Below are positions 50,554 to 58,437 of a DNA stretch of 64,000 nucleotides, in pieces. The DNA lies in the NCBI RefSeq assembly GCF_018130695.1, contig NZ_JAFCJX010000009.1, positions 239,175 to 303,174 of the forward strand, in the 5' to 3' direction. The stretch is from Bradyrhizobium jicamae (lineage in GTDB: Bacteria; Pseudomonadota; Alphaproteobacteria; Rhizobiales; Xanthobacteraceae). The first letter of the stretch is position 1. The number at the start of each line of letters is the position of its first letter. The notes under the pieces are model-generated. The model was not told the origin of the DNA, did not search any database, and worked only from the letters and a program-made list of their open reading frames with translations. The position numbers and the translations under genes are program-made.

Positions 50554-52512
50554 TCAGAACTTCACCTTGAGACCACCGCTGACGCCGTAGTCATTGCCGT
50601 CGCTGCGTGCGAAGGTGCTGACCGCCGTGACATTGGCGCTGACGCTGTCGCTGATCGCAGCGGCGAGGCCGGCGACAACCTTGCCGTAGGTCGCGGTGCG
50701 GCCGTCGATCGGCGTCAGCACGGGCAGCAGCGGGGTGGTGACCTGGGTGGTGATCAGCGTCCGCGCCGATCCGATGAAGTCGTGCTCGGCGGTGACGTTG
50801 ATGTACGGGCTGTAGAGGCCGTTGCTGAACGTGAAGGGGGCGCGGATCTGCACGCCGGCGCTGCCGGTCAGGCTTTCCAGGGTTTGCCGCGCGACCATGT
50901 TGGTGAGCAGGATGTCGCCGGTCTCGGTGTAGCCGGCAATCTGCGCATTGGTGTAGGCGAGACCGCCGATCGGGCCGATGCGGAAGCGCCCGGCATCCCA
51001 GAGATAGCCGGCCTTGCCCGCGACCGTGAAGGTGTCGGCATTGGTCGACCCGTTGATGTTGCCGAGGATGCCCTGGCGGCTGGTGGCGAAGGCCTGGCGG
51101 CCATAAGCGACCAGCGCATCGGCGAACCAGTTCGATTTTGTGTAAGATGCGTAGCCGCCGAACTGGAACGCATCGATCTTGTAGTTCGCGCTCTGCACGG
51201 CGAGATTGACGTTGGGCTGGCTGTAGTTGAACACGCCGCCGACCACGAGGTCGGGCCGCACGCGGTAGTCGACGCCGATCTGGCCGCCGGCCGCATTGTA
51301 GTTGTAGGCGGACAACAGCGCCTGGCTGTCACGGTTGCCGCCGGAATAGGCCGCATCGCCATACACCGTCCACGGACTCGCCGCGGCCTGCGGCCGCATC
51401 GCCTTCGCCGGCATGTCCGCCGCCATTGCGTTCATGACGCCGCCATAGGGCGCGAAGGTGCGATAGGCGTCGAGATGGCCGAAGATCGAGCCGGCAAAAC
51501 CCGTCGCGATCGACATCGCGACGTCGCCCTGCGGCGCCACCGTCAGCGGCGCATCGATCTGGTTGGCCATGTAGCGCGCGATCAGCGCAAAGCCCGCGCT
51601 GGTCGGATGGATGGTGTCCCAGTAGAAATAGCTGTTCTGCACCGCGCTCGACGCGGCGAGGCAGCCGCCGACACCGAGGCTTGCGAGGCAGCTGCCGGCG
51701 CTGGCGAAGCCGTATTGGCCGGGATTGGCGACGATGCGCGCCTGCAGCGTTTCGTAGTCGAACAGGAAGATGCGGGTGCCGGCATTGGCCGCCGGCGCGA
51801 GTTGCATCTGCAACTGCTGGAAATAGGTGCGCGCCCATTCCTCGCGCTGCGCGAAGGTCAGCGCGGGATCGCCGAACGGCGCCGGGAAGTAGAAGGGATT
51901 GCCGGGGCTGACCCAGGCGATGTTGTGCGCGCCGAGCGCGATCAATTGCTGGACGCCGGCGACCGCATTGCCGGCCGATGTGGTTGCCATCGCGTTGATC
52001 TGCGGCAGCGTGTTGGCGCTGTTGAACTGCGCCTGGTCGTTACCGCCGATCGAGATCGCGAGCAGGTCGGTCGAGGAGAAGCGCTTGCCACTGGCGACGA
52101 AGGTCGCAACCTCCTGGGCGAAGCCGGGCAGGCCGGGAATCACATTGGTGTTGCCGGTCTGCGCGCCGCCGACCGCGTAGTTGGTGAGCGGCGGCAAATT
52201 GTAGATCGACTGCAGCGAGTCGACGAAATTGGTGCCCTGGCTGAAATGGCAGGTCGGATTGGTCGGAGGTCCCGCGGGACAGGGGAAGCCGAGCAGGCGG
52301 AACGCGCCGCCGGGCGCGCTGCCGGTGTCCGCATAGCTGTCGCCGAATCCGGTGATGCTGGTGAACTTCGTGCCCTGCGCCAGCGCCGGCGCGGTGCTGC
52401 AGGCGAGGAGAGTAGCGGCAATCGCCGCAGCCGCGCCCCGTCTGCGCTTGCCTGAAACCATCGCCGTGATCGTGTCTGCAGGATACGCCTGCGCGTCGCG
52501 CCCCATTCGCAT
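50554..52512 (-). CDS. GDSL/SGNH-type autotransporter esterase
   Basis: Outer-membrane autotransporter of 652 residues. The passenger is a GDSL esterase: block I TGFGDSYADTG (Ser), block III ISIGGNDQ, and DTIHPTSAGFAL with the catalytic Asp and His. The C-terminal ~270 residues form the beta-barrel, ending in a typical aromatic residue (LKVKF). The start at 52512 is chosen for a GGGGGAAGG site ten bases upstream; the signal peptide is long (about 46 residues, cleaved after PALAQG). Forms a unit with the binding protein and OYE genes. Confidence 0.9.
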   Translation of the reverse strand: MRMGRDAQAYPADTITAMVSGKRRRGAAAAIAATLLACSTAPALAQGTKFTSITGFGDSYADTGSAPGGAFRLLGFPCPAGPPTNPTCHFSQGTNFVDSLQSIYNLPPLTNYAVGGAQTGNTNVIPGLPGFAQEVATFVASGKRFSSTDLLAISIGGNDQAQFNSANTLPQINAMATTSAGNAVAGVQQLIALGAHNIAWVSPGNPFYFPAPFGDPALTFAQREEWARTYFQQLQMQLAPAANAGTRIFLFDYETLQARIVANPGQYGFASAGSCLASLGVGGCLAASSAVQNSYFYWDTIHPTSAGFALIARYMANQIDAPLTVAPQGDVAMSIATGFAGSIFGHLDAYRTFAPYGGVMNAMAADMPAKAMRPQAAASPWTVYGDAAYSGGNRDSQALLSAYNYNAAGGQIGVDYRVRPDLVVGGVFNYSQPNVNLAVQSANYKIDAFQFGGYASYTKSNWFADALVAYGRQAFATSRQGILGNINGSTNADTFTVAGKAGYLWDAGRFRIGPIGGLAYTNAQIAGYTETGDILLTNMVARQTLESLTGSAGVQIRAPFTFSNGLYSPYINVTAEHDFIGSARTLITTQVTTPLLPVLTPIDGRTATYGKVVAGLAAAISDSVSANVTAVSTFARSDGNDYGVSGGLKVKF

Positions 52513-52560
52513 CTGAACCTTCCCCCAGGATGTCTGGCCGTTTCGCCAGTTGCCGATATT

Positions 52561-52575
52561 GTTCATCTAGTGAAC
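52561..52575. promoter_or_regulatory. inverted repeat between the autotransporter and MarR genes
   Basis: GTTCA-TCTAG-TGAAC with 5-bp arms; TAGTGAAC-TG-TTCGAGTCA overlaps it and extends the dyad. MarR proteins bind such sites, and the position between divergent genes supports it as the MarR operator. Confidence 0.45.
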
Positions 52576-52651
52576 TGTTCGAGTCAAGAACGATTCACAA
52601 ACAATTTGCGCTGCTGCGCGAACCACGCCATGAACGGAGCGGATCACAGTG

Positions 52652-53191
52652 ATGAGGGTAGGGGTGTCCGACCAGAAGCTGCGGACGGCGGTGAAGTCAG
52701 CCAAGCAAGCGCCGCGGAGCGACAGGCGAGCGCAGCGCGCAGACCGCACGACTGACGCTGCGCCCATGGTGAACCTGAAGAAGCTGACAGGCCTGGCCGG
52801 CTATCTGATCCGGCAGGCTCAGCTCTGGGTCTTCCAGGACTTCAACGCCACGCTCGAGCCGCTCGATCTGCGTCCGGTGCAATATTCGATCCTGACCATC
52901 ATCGGCGACAATCCCGGTCTGTCCCAGATGGCGCTGTCGCAGATCCTCGGCATCGTGCGGTCGGGCCTCGTGCCGTTGCTGGACGGGCTGGAAGGCAAGG
53001 GGCTGATCCGGCGCATGCCGTCGGCATCGGACCGTCGCTCACACGCGCTGCACCTGACCGCCGAAGGCCAGCACTTCCTGGCGCGCGCGGACGCGCTGGT
53101 TCAGGAGCACGAGAAGCGTCTGATCAAGAAGGTCGGCGCGCGCGGCCACAAGGAACTGCTCGACATCCTCAAGGTGTTCGGCCGGCGTTGA
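52652..53191 (+). CDS. MarR-family transcriptional regulator
   Basis: Regulator of up to 179 residues. The winged-helix core (about 75-140) has LDLRPVQYSILTIIGDNPGLSQM and the wing LIRRMPSASDRRSHALHLTAEG, which is the MarR DxRxxxxxLT motif. An alternative ATG at 52766 gives 141 residues, closer to normal MarR length and excludes an Arg/Ala-rich N-terminus. Both readings keep the DNA-binding domain. Likely controls the divergent autotransporter operon. Confidence 0.88.
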   Translation: MRVGVSDQKLRTAVKSAKQAPRSDRRAQRADRTTDAAPMVNLKKLTGLAGYLIRQAQLWVFQDFNATLEPLDLRPVQYSILTIIGDNPGLSQMALSQILGIVRSGLVPLLDGLEGKGLIRRMPSASDRRSHALHLTAEGQHFLARADALVQEHEKRLIKKVGARGHKELLDILKVFGRR

Positions 53192-53221
53192 AACGTGCGT
53201 CGCGAGATATCGCAGCCGGCG

Positions 53222-53572
53222 CTAATTCGTATCCGCGAGCTTGTGCAGCGTGGCGCCGAAGATCTGGCTGGCTTTGCCGACGAGGGCAGTGCCGGTCATG
53301 CTGCCGCGGGTGTCGGTGAAGGTTCCGGAGACGCCGATGCCGACCGGAGCGGGGCCGCCGAACAGCGGATTGTCATTGTCGCGCGGCGAGGTGTGACGCT
53401 GCACCAGCACCTCGCCCTTGAAGGTGTCGCCCTTCACCGTGTAGCTGCCGGTGTAATAGAGATAGGCATCGCCGCCCAGGATCTGGCCGTCGCGAAACAG
53501 AATCACGCCGCTGCCCTTGCCGACGCGCCCGTCCTGCAGTTGGACGTGGATGGAATACAGCCCGTTCTTCAT
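53222..53572 (-). CDS. GrlR-like regulatory protein
   Basis: Protein of 116 residues starting MKNGLYSIHVQLQDGRVGKG and with GGDAYLYYTGSYTV and VLVQRHTSPR. This pattern fits GrlR, a beta-barrel protein that binds the activator GrlA in enteropathogenic E. coli. No GrlA or type III secretion genes are near; homologues are common in rhizobia and their role there is unknown. ATG preceded by a weak site; convergent with the MarR gene. Confidence 0.8.
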   Translation of the reverse strand: MKNGLYSIHVQLQDGRVGKGSGVILFRDGQILGGDAYLYYTGSYTVKGDTFKGEVLVQRHTSPRDNDNPLFGGPAPVGIGVSGTFTDTRGSMTGTALVGKASQIFGATLHKLADTN

Positions 53573-53900
53573 AACGTCCCAACTCGCCGGCCGCCGCGCC
53601 CACGGCAGCCGTTCGGATTTTTATGCCAAAGCGTGCAACCTAGCGCAACGCAGCCGGTTGATTATTTAGCCCAAGGCGGGCGGTGAGACCCTCGGTTCCT
53701 GCCAGTTGTGTGACGATGCGATGACAGAGCGGGCGGCTCTGCGAATCAAGTTGGCCCGCGAAATGCATAATGTCTGATTGCACTGGGCCGGTGGGTGCTG
53801 GAGCAAGAAACACGTGACAGACTGGATCGATTCCGGCCGCACCATGGTGCGCCGTCACTTCGCCCGTGGGCTTCCGCTTCGCAACCGAACGGGCCCCGTC
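53573..53900. other. gene-free stretch (328 bases)
   Basis: Contains the promoters of the GrlR-like gene and of the next exported protein. No repeat or coding sequence with good start signals was found. The ATGCATAATGTCTGATTGCA segment near 53770 is AT-rich and may be part of a promoter. Confidence 0.4.
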
Positions 53901-54254
53901 ATGACACCCCTCAAACTCGCGCTTGCGGTCTCGCTTTCGGTTGCGGCGATATCGTTTGCGCAGGCCCGCGATCCCGACGGCCGCTACGCCAATTCGCCGC
54001 TCAAGCAATGGTTCGACAGCCTGCGCAGCGGCAAGGGACCGTGCTGCTCGGACGCCGACGGCAGCGCGGTCAGCGACGTCGATTGGGAATCCAGGGACGG
54101 CCACTACCGCGTGCGTCTCGATGACAAATGGTGGGACGTGCCCGACGAGGCCGTGATCACCGAGCCCAACCGCGTCGGCCGTACCATGGTGTGGCCGATC
54201 CGCGGCTATCAGGGCATCACCATCCGCTGCTTCATGCCGGGAAGCATGACGTAG
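53901..54254 (+). CDS. exported hypothetical protein
   Basis: Protein of 117 residues, signal peptide MTPLKLALAVSLSVAAISFA. The mature part begins RDPDGRYANSPLKQWFDSL and has a CC pair (GPCCSDADG), DDKWWDVPDEAV and a final GITIRCFMPG, conserved-looking features of small Bradyrhizobiaceae exported proteins. Function unknown. An upstream ATG at 53778 would add 41 residues without signal peptide properties. Confidence 0.78.
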   Translation: MTPLKLALAVSLSVAAISFAQARDPDGRYANSPLKQWFDSLRSGKGPCCSDADGSAVSDVDWESRDGHYRVRLDDKWWDVPDEAVITEPNRVGRTMVWPIRGYQGITIRCFMPGSMT

Positions 54255-54281
54255 CGACTCTGTCGTCAGACTGTACCTTTC

Positions 54282-54370
54282 CCCTCATCCTGAGGAGCCG
54301 CGCAGCGGCGTCTCGAAGGATGTGGCCGCATGGTTCGAGACGGCGCTCGCGCGCCTCCTCACCATGAGGA
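54282..54370. repeat. intergenic palindromic repeat, CCTCATCCTGAGGAGC family, short copy
   Basis: CCCTCATCCTGAGGAGCCGCG to GCGCCTCCTCACCATGAGG, with GTCTCGAAGGATG and CATGGTTCGAGACGG inside. The most compact of the four copies in the window. Lies between convergent genes. Confidence 0.88.
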
Positions 54371-54376
54371 GATACA

Positions 54377-54763
54377 TCACGCGTACTTCTTGTCGCGCTC
54401 CAGGAGCTCGATCGAGATGCCCTGTGGGCCGCGGATGAAGCAGATGCGCACGCCGGGGCGAATCGTGGTCGGTTCCTTCGTGAACGCCACGCCCTTGCTC
54501 TTGAGCTCGGCGGCGACCGCGTCGATGTCTTTCACCGTCAGCCCGATATGGTCGAGGCCCTGATAGGGCGTCACCGGCGGTGCGTTGACGCCGTCGCCAT
54601 CCTTGACCTCGGCGATGAACACTTTTGCGCCACCGAGCTGCACGTCGATGCGGCCGGGACCGCGGAGGATCTCGCCGCCGAGCGTGTCGCGAAGCCAGGC
54701 CGCGGTGGCCTCGGGATCGGGGCTGCGCAGGTGGACGTGATCCCAGGTGACGACGATGGGCAT
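54377..54763 (-). CDS. VOC-family (glyoxalase-like) protein
   Basis: Metal-dependent vicinal oxygen chelate protein of 128 residues with two beta-alpha-beta-beta-beta units. TWDHVHLRSPDPEATAAWL starts the first, with the metal His in DHVH; GLDHIGLTVKDIDAVAAEL starts the second; GVRICFIRGPQGISIELLE contains the last Glu ligand. The reaction is unknown. ATG with GAGGAG seven bases upstream. Confidence 0.9.
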   Translation of the reverse strand: MPIVVTWDHVHLRSPDPEATAAWLRDTLGGEILRGPGRIDVQLGGAKVFIAEVKDGDGVNAPPVTPYQGLDHIGLTVKDIDAVAAELKSKGVAFTKEPTTIRPGVRICFIRGPQGISIELLERDKKYA

Positions 54764-55040
54764 AGCGAGCTCCTCAAGTTGTTCTTGGACCGCGCGAAGC
54801 GGCGGCCGATCGCCGCAGTATTAGCGGCGGCCCCGCGGCAATGCCATCGCGCTAATATGCGCGCGCCGCAATATTGCCGTCCCGGAATGAAACCATTTTG
54901 CTGCCCAGTGGTTGGGTTGGAAGTGGCGCCCCGTACTGCGCGGCCGTCGTCCCGGAAGCCGTACGGTTGAACGCCGTATGGCTTTTTTCATGTGTGGCGG
55001 ACCGGCACGGCCGGTTCGTTGCCGGCTGAGGGGTGAGGCA

Positions 55041-55622
55041 ATGTGGATCGGGGCAAGGCTCGGCAAGGCGTCGCTGCAGAGTTGGGGGACGACCATTGCG
55101 CTGCCACTGATCGTCGTCGCCGGGCTGACCGCCTGGCTGATGCTTCCCGAGCCCAGCGATGCCGAGGATCAGGCCTCGCCCGCGTCCTCCGCCATCATTC
55201 TCACCGCGCAGAACGCGACCAATGATGAGGCGACCGCGAGCCCGGCGGTGGCCACCGCGCCGGCGGAGGCGACCGGGACGGTCGGCATGGCGCCGTCGTC
55301 GGTTGCGCCTGACGCGCGGCCCGAGAAGTCGCCGCTGGATGGTTTACAAATTGCGTCGCAGTCGTTCCGCCGCGGCGGGCTGGGCTCGAAGGCGCTGGTG
55401 ACGCTGACCTTGCGCAACAGCAACGACTTCGCGGTCAAGGATATCGAGATCGCCTGCAAGTTCGTCCGTCAGGACGGCAGCCCGCTGACCGCGCGCACCA
55501 AGCTGATATCCGACACCATCAACATGAAGAGCCGGAAGACCTATTCGGGAATGTTAATCGGCTTCGTCAACGTTAATGCAAACAAGGCGCGTTGTTCCCT
55601 CGTCACCGCGAGCCGCACGTAA
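55041..55622 (+). CDS. membrane-anchored hypothetical protein
   Basis: Protein of 193 residues: N-terminal membrane anchor (about 16-33, TTIALPLIVVAGLTAWL), an Ala/Pro/Thr-rich linker and a beta-rich C-terminal domain (about 105-190) with VTLTLRNSNDFAVKDIEIACKF and KTYSGMLIGFVN, an Ig-like pattern. Probably periplasmic. The start follows GGGGTGAGG. No family recognised. Confidence 0.72.
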   Translation: MWIGARLGKASLQSWGTTIALPLIVVAGLTAWLMLPEPSDAEDQASPASSAIILTAQNATNDEATASPAVATAPAEATGTVGMAPSSVAPDARPEKSPLDGLQIASQSFRRGGLGSKALVTLTLRNSNDFAVKDIEIACKFVRQDGSPLTARTKLISDTINMKSRKTYSGMLIGFVNVNANKARCSLVTASRT

Positions 55623-55804
55623 ACCTTTCGTCGCGAAAATTTGACCCCCTGGGGTGAACCTTAGGACCTCCCTCGTAACTAACTGATAGATCGCCCGTGT
55701 GAGGGCTTCGAAGCGATGCGTCCCGGGTTACCGGTTGACGGGATCGCCTGAACGAGCACCTCAAACGAAAAATCTGGTCCGAAGGAACGAAATCCGGAAG
55801 GGCC

Positions 55805-56404
55805 ATGGCGAATGAACCGCGCGAAGAGAGCGCGGGGGGAGCTACGACGATGCCTTTGGCGCGATATTTTCTGTTTGTCGGCGGTGCGTTGCTTGCGCTG
55901 CTGTTTGTCATCGACGCCATTGTCCCGCAAGACAACGCCGCGCTCGCCAACCTGTCATCGCCCGGCCTCGACAAGAGCACGGTGCGGATCAAGTCGACCC
56001 AGAAGCTGCCGGAGCGGGTGGTCTATGACACCACCCAGCCGACCATCGTGCCGGCGCAGGCAACCGTGGTTGCCGCGGCCACCAGGCCGGCGGTCGACCA
56101 GTCGGCCACCGCCCGGGTTCGCGACACCTTCGCCCAGTTCGTCCCGGCCGAAGCCAAGGACTTGGGCAGCAAGGACGTCAGCAAGAAGGATGCGGCCAAG
56201 GTCGCCGAGGCCAAGCCGCTCGAGGTCCAGCAGACCCCGGCCCAGCAGGCCAAGCCGAAGAAGAAGGTCGCCAAGGTCCACAGCAACCCGCCGCAGCAGC
56301 TGCAGCCGACCCGGCTGGCGCAGCCGCAGGCCCAGCCGTTCCGCGTCGCCCAGCAGCAGCCGCGTGGCTTCTTCGGCGGCTTCGGCTGGAACAGCACCTG
56401 GTAA
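55805..56404 (+). CDS. membrane-anchored hypothetical protein, Gln/Pro/Lys-rich
   Basis: Protein of 199 residues with one membrane helix (about 17-40, LARYFLFVGGALLALLFVI), then a segment IKSTQKLPERVVYDTTQPTI and an Ala/Lys/Gln/Pro-rich low-complexity region ending RGFFGGFGWNSTW. Such proteins are frequent in Bradyrhizobiaceae and have no known role. Followed by a long hairpin. Confidence 0.75.
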   Translation: MANEPREESAGGATTMPLARYFLFVGGALLALLFVIDAIVPQDNAALANLSSPGLDKSTVRIKSTQKLPERVVYDTTQPTIVPAQATVVAAATRPAVDQSATARVRDTFAQFVPAEAKDLGSKDVSKKDAAKVAEAKPLEVQQTPAQQAKPKKKVAKVHSNPPQQLQPTRLAQPQAQPFRVAQQQPRGFFGGFGWNSTW

Positions 56405-56413
56405 AAGCCAAAC

Positions 56414-56443
56414 GTCAGCGTTGCCCGCTTGGGCAACGCTGAC
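56414..56443. terminator. strong hairpin after the Gln/Pro-rich protein gene
   Basis: GTCAGCGTTGCCC-GCTT-GGGCAACGCTGAC, a perfect 13-bp stem with a 4-base loop, starting ten bases after the stop. The bases after it are not T-rich, so it may be a processing or stability element. Confidence 0.7.
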
Positions 56444-56497
56444 CATTCCCGTCTAATCTAATCTGGCTGCAGGCCGATCGCGTGCGCTATCAAGCAC

Positions 56498-56980
56498 TTA
56501 GCGCGGCAGGCGTGGAATCTTGTCGGCAAAACCGTTGTAGCAGGTCAGCCGCTCGTCTTCTTCCTTCACGAAACGGCACTCATTGACGCCCTTGGCGGCC
56601 GCGGGCTTGGCCTTCGGCTCCGGCTTGTAGATCGCGTCGTAGCAGATCAGCCGTTCCTTGGTGGCGTCGTCGATGTCGCCGCAGGCCTGCAGCTTCTGGG
56701 CGACCGATTGCCCCTTGCCGGAGGCGGCCGGGGCGGCGGCATCCTTCTTGGCGGCCTTCTTCTTGCCGACCTGGACCAGGGGCTTGTCACCGACCATCGG
56801 GGCCGTGCTGTCGGCCGCTGGCGCGGCTGCCGCAGGTGCTGTTGCCGCGGGCTTGGGCTTTTTGGCCGGCTTGGCGGCTGCTGAGGGCTGGCTGGCATCG
56901 GCCGGCGGCGGCGGCGTGGTGCCCTGGGCGAGCGCGGCAGCCGGAACGAGGAGCGCCAGCGCGAGGATGATCTGTCTCAT
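56498..56980 (-). CDS. exported hypothetical protein with two Cys-pair repeats
   Basis: Protein of 160 residues: signal peptide (about 1-19, ALALLVPAAALAQ), an Ala/Lys/Pro-rich linker, then two similar units, CGDIDDATKERLICYDAI and CRFVKEEDERLTCYNGF, each with the pattern C-x10-RL-x-CY. The duplication suggests a small disulfide domain. No function is known; the RLxCYD motif occurs in many exported rhizobial proteins. Convergent with the previous gene. Confidence 0.78.
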   Translation of the reverse strand: MRQIILALALLVPAAALAQGTTPPPPADASQPSAAAKPAKKPKPAATAPAAAAPAADSTAPMVGDKPLVQVGKKKAAKKDAAAPAASGKGQSVAQKLQACGDIDDATKERLICYDAIYKPEPKAKPAAAKGVNECRFVKEEDERLTCYNGFADKIPRLPR

Positions 56981-57132
56981 GTCGAAAATGTCCGAAATGG
57001 CGTGATGACCGAAGGAGGGGGGCCCGGACCGGCAAAGCCGAGGCCTTTCCCGTGACTAACGCAAGTTCTAGGTGAATTCTATCCCCTTGAGGAACGCGAC
57101 AGGTATCAATCAACCGCCGCCGCGGCCACCAG

Positions 57133-57552
57133 CTATTGTGCCTGGGGATGGATGACTGGCAGGGGCGAGCGGCCGTGTCGCCGGTAGACCAGGAAGTCGG
57201 AGTCCAGCGTCAGGACGACGTGCTGATCATGGACCTCCGACATCAAAACGATGCAGGCATCGGCGAGCGACATCGGCATGTCCCGGTACTTCCTGAGAAG
57301 CCTGCGCAGCGCCTCGACATGGTCATCGACGCGAAACGCGACGGCCAGCGCTCCGTTCTGAATGAGTTCCAGGACGGCGTCTTGTGCACTCGGATAGCGC
57401 GCCAGCAGATACATCGCCTCGGCGAGCACGGGCTCGCAGACGAGGAGAGGGGCATCGAGCTCTCCGAGGCGCTCGGCGACCCAGCCGTGGTGCTGCTCGG
57501 CGCGGTCGAGCAGCGCGACGAGGGGCCCGGTATCAACGATCGCGACGGTCAT
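57133..57552 (-). CDS. PIN-domain ribonuclease toxin (VapC-like)
   Basis: Toxin of 139 residues with the PIN fold, an Mg-dependent RNase. The first acidic site is in MTVAIVDTGPLVALLD (Asp7), later ones are Glu in CEPVLAEAMYLL and Asp in SLADACIVLM and TLDSDF. The ATG at 57552 overlaps the antitoxin end by 20 bases. Together the pair forms a VapBC-type toxin-antitoxin system. Codon use is normal for the window. Confidence 0.88.
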   Translation of the reverse strand: MTVAIVDTGPLVALLDRAEQHHGWVAERLGELDAPLLVCEPVLAEAMYLLARYPSAQDAVLELIQNGALAVAFRVDDHVEALRRLLRKYRDMPMSLADACIVLMSEVHDQHVVLTLDSDFLVYRRHGRSPLPVIHPQAQ

Positions 57553-57793
57553 GGCGCCCGAAGCCCGAGAGATGCTTGGGGTTCGAGGCGAGGTCGGGCA
57601 CACCTGAATCGATCATGCCGCGTGCCCGCTTGGTCAATCCGGACAGGCTCGGCGGGCGGCGGGTCTTGGTCTTGGCATCGAGGGCGAGCCGCAGCCCTTC
57701 CTCCACCAGATCCCGGAGCTTGCGACCGCGCAGCGCCGCCTCCGCCTTGGCGCGGCGATAGAGGTCGTCGGGAAGCTCAATCGTGGTCTTCAT
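57533..57793 (-). CDS. ribbon-helix-helix-type antitoxin (VapB-like)
   Basis: Antitoxin of 86 residues. The N-terminus MKTTIELPDDLYRRAKAEAA is a ribbon-helix-helix DNA-binding segment; a Lys/Arg-rich C-terminal part would wrap the toxin. It precedes and overlaps the toxin gene by 20 bases. The 22-bp palindrome ten bases upstream of its ATG is the probable operator. Confidence 0.87.
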   Translation of the reverse strand: MKTTIELPDDLYRRAKAEAALRGRKLRDLVEEGLRLALDAKTKTRRPPSLSGLTKRARGMIDSGVPDLASNPKHLSGFGRHDRRDR

Positions 57794-57803
57794 GCGTCGC
57801 TCT

Positions 57804-57825
57804 CCCATAAAACCATATTTATGGG
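57804..57825. promoter_or_regulatory. palindromic operator of the VapBC-like operon
   Basis: CCCATAAA-ACCATA-TTTATGGG: 8-bp arms with a 6-base spacer, AT-rich and unlike the surrounding sequence. It begins ten bases upstream of the antitoxin ATG, where autorepression by the RHH antitoxin is expected. Confidence 0.65.
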
Positions 57826-57961
57826 AACCGCGACGATCGTCAAGCGCTGGAGTCGCCGGTTCTTGCCTCAGGCTTGCGACGATTGGGGCATCGGGAATTG
57901 AGCGACATGAATTGAGCGACATGTTGTCGGTTGCGCCGTGACGTCGAAGAGCCTCACGTGC

Positions 57962-57986
57962 GGAACGTTTCCGCGCAACATGTGTT
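57962..57986 (+). promoter_or_regulatory. possible general-stress (EcfG-type) promoter
   Basis: GGAAC, then 16 bases, then TGTT. The consensus for EcfG in alphaproteobacteria is GGAAC about 16-17 bases before a cGTT, so one base differs. It is about 60 bases before the 97-aa gene. This is pattern matching only. Confidence 0.35.
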
Positions 57987-58048
57987 CGGGAGTTCAAGGC
58001 CCCTGAGGAAAACGGGCGGCGGCCGGAACTCCAGACAAGGAACTGCTG

Positions 58049-58342
58049 ATGAAGCTAAACTCCGACCAAGTGAAGCGCACCATGACCCAGATGGAAGCCG
58101 AGGTGCTTCCCGACAATCATCCGGCCGTCGCGCAATTGTGCGGCCTGTTCGGCGACCACACCTTCTTCGTCGATCGCAGCGGGCTGAAGGTGCTCGAGCC
58201 TGCGCAGACCTCCGACATGGACGGCGAGACCGGCGAGGTCGTCAGCCTCGCCGACTGGAGCGATCCGACGCTGACGAGCCTGCGTCCCCACGAGCCCGAG
58301 CCGACCGGCGTGCTGGTGATGCTGACGCCGAGCAAGCATTGA
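58049..58342 (+). CDS. hypothetical protein (97 aa)
   Basis: Small acidic protein of 97 residues, cytosolic by appearance, with MKLNSDQVKRTMTQMEAEVL at the start, GLFGDHTFFVD in the middle and a predicted beta-strand-rich end with VVSLADWSDPTLTSL. Family not recognised. A GACAAGGAACTGCTG ribosome-binding region precedes the ATG. It is followed by a textbook terminator. Possible stress promoter upstream. Confidence 0.78.
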   Translation: MKLNSDQVKRTMTQMEAEVLPDNHPAVAQLCGLFGDHTFFVDRSGLKVLEPAQTSDMDGETGEVVSLADWSDPTLTSLRPHEPEPTGVLVMLTPSKH

Positions 58343-58353
58343 GCCAACATGAG

Positions 58354-58397
58354 ATCGGCCCGGCGATCGCTGCATGCGATTGGCCGGGCCGATTTTT
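58354..58397 (+). terminator. rho-independent terminator after the 97-aa protein gene
   Basis: ATCGGCCCGGC and GCCGGGCCGAT form an 11-bp stem around an inner hairpin (GATCGC/GCGATT), followed by a run of five T. Twelve bases after the stop; also close to the end of the convergent lipoprotein gene. Confidence 0.9.
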
Positions 58398-58437
58398 CTC
58401 TCGATCAACGTGCCGCAGTGGGGGTGTTGCGACGTCC

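Noticed and set aside
49441..52455. Open frame of 1004 codons on the plus strand across two minus-strand genes
   Set aside because: It covers the complement of the binding protein and autotransporter genes. Its composition (Arg, Asp, Gly, His, Val) is that of a codon shadow and there is no start signal or known domain.
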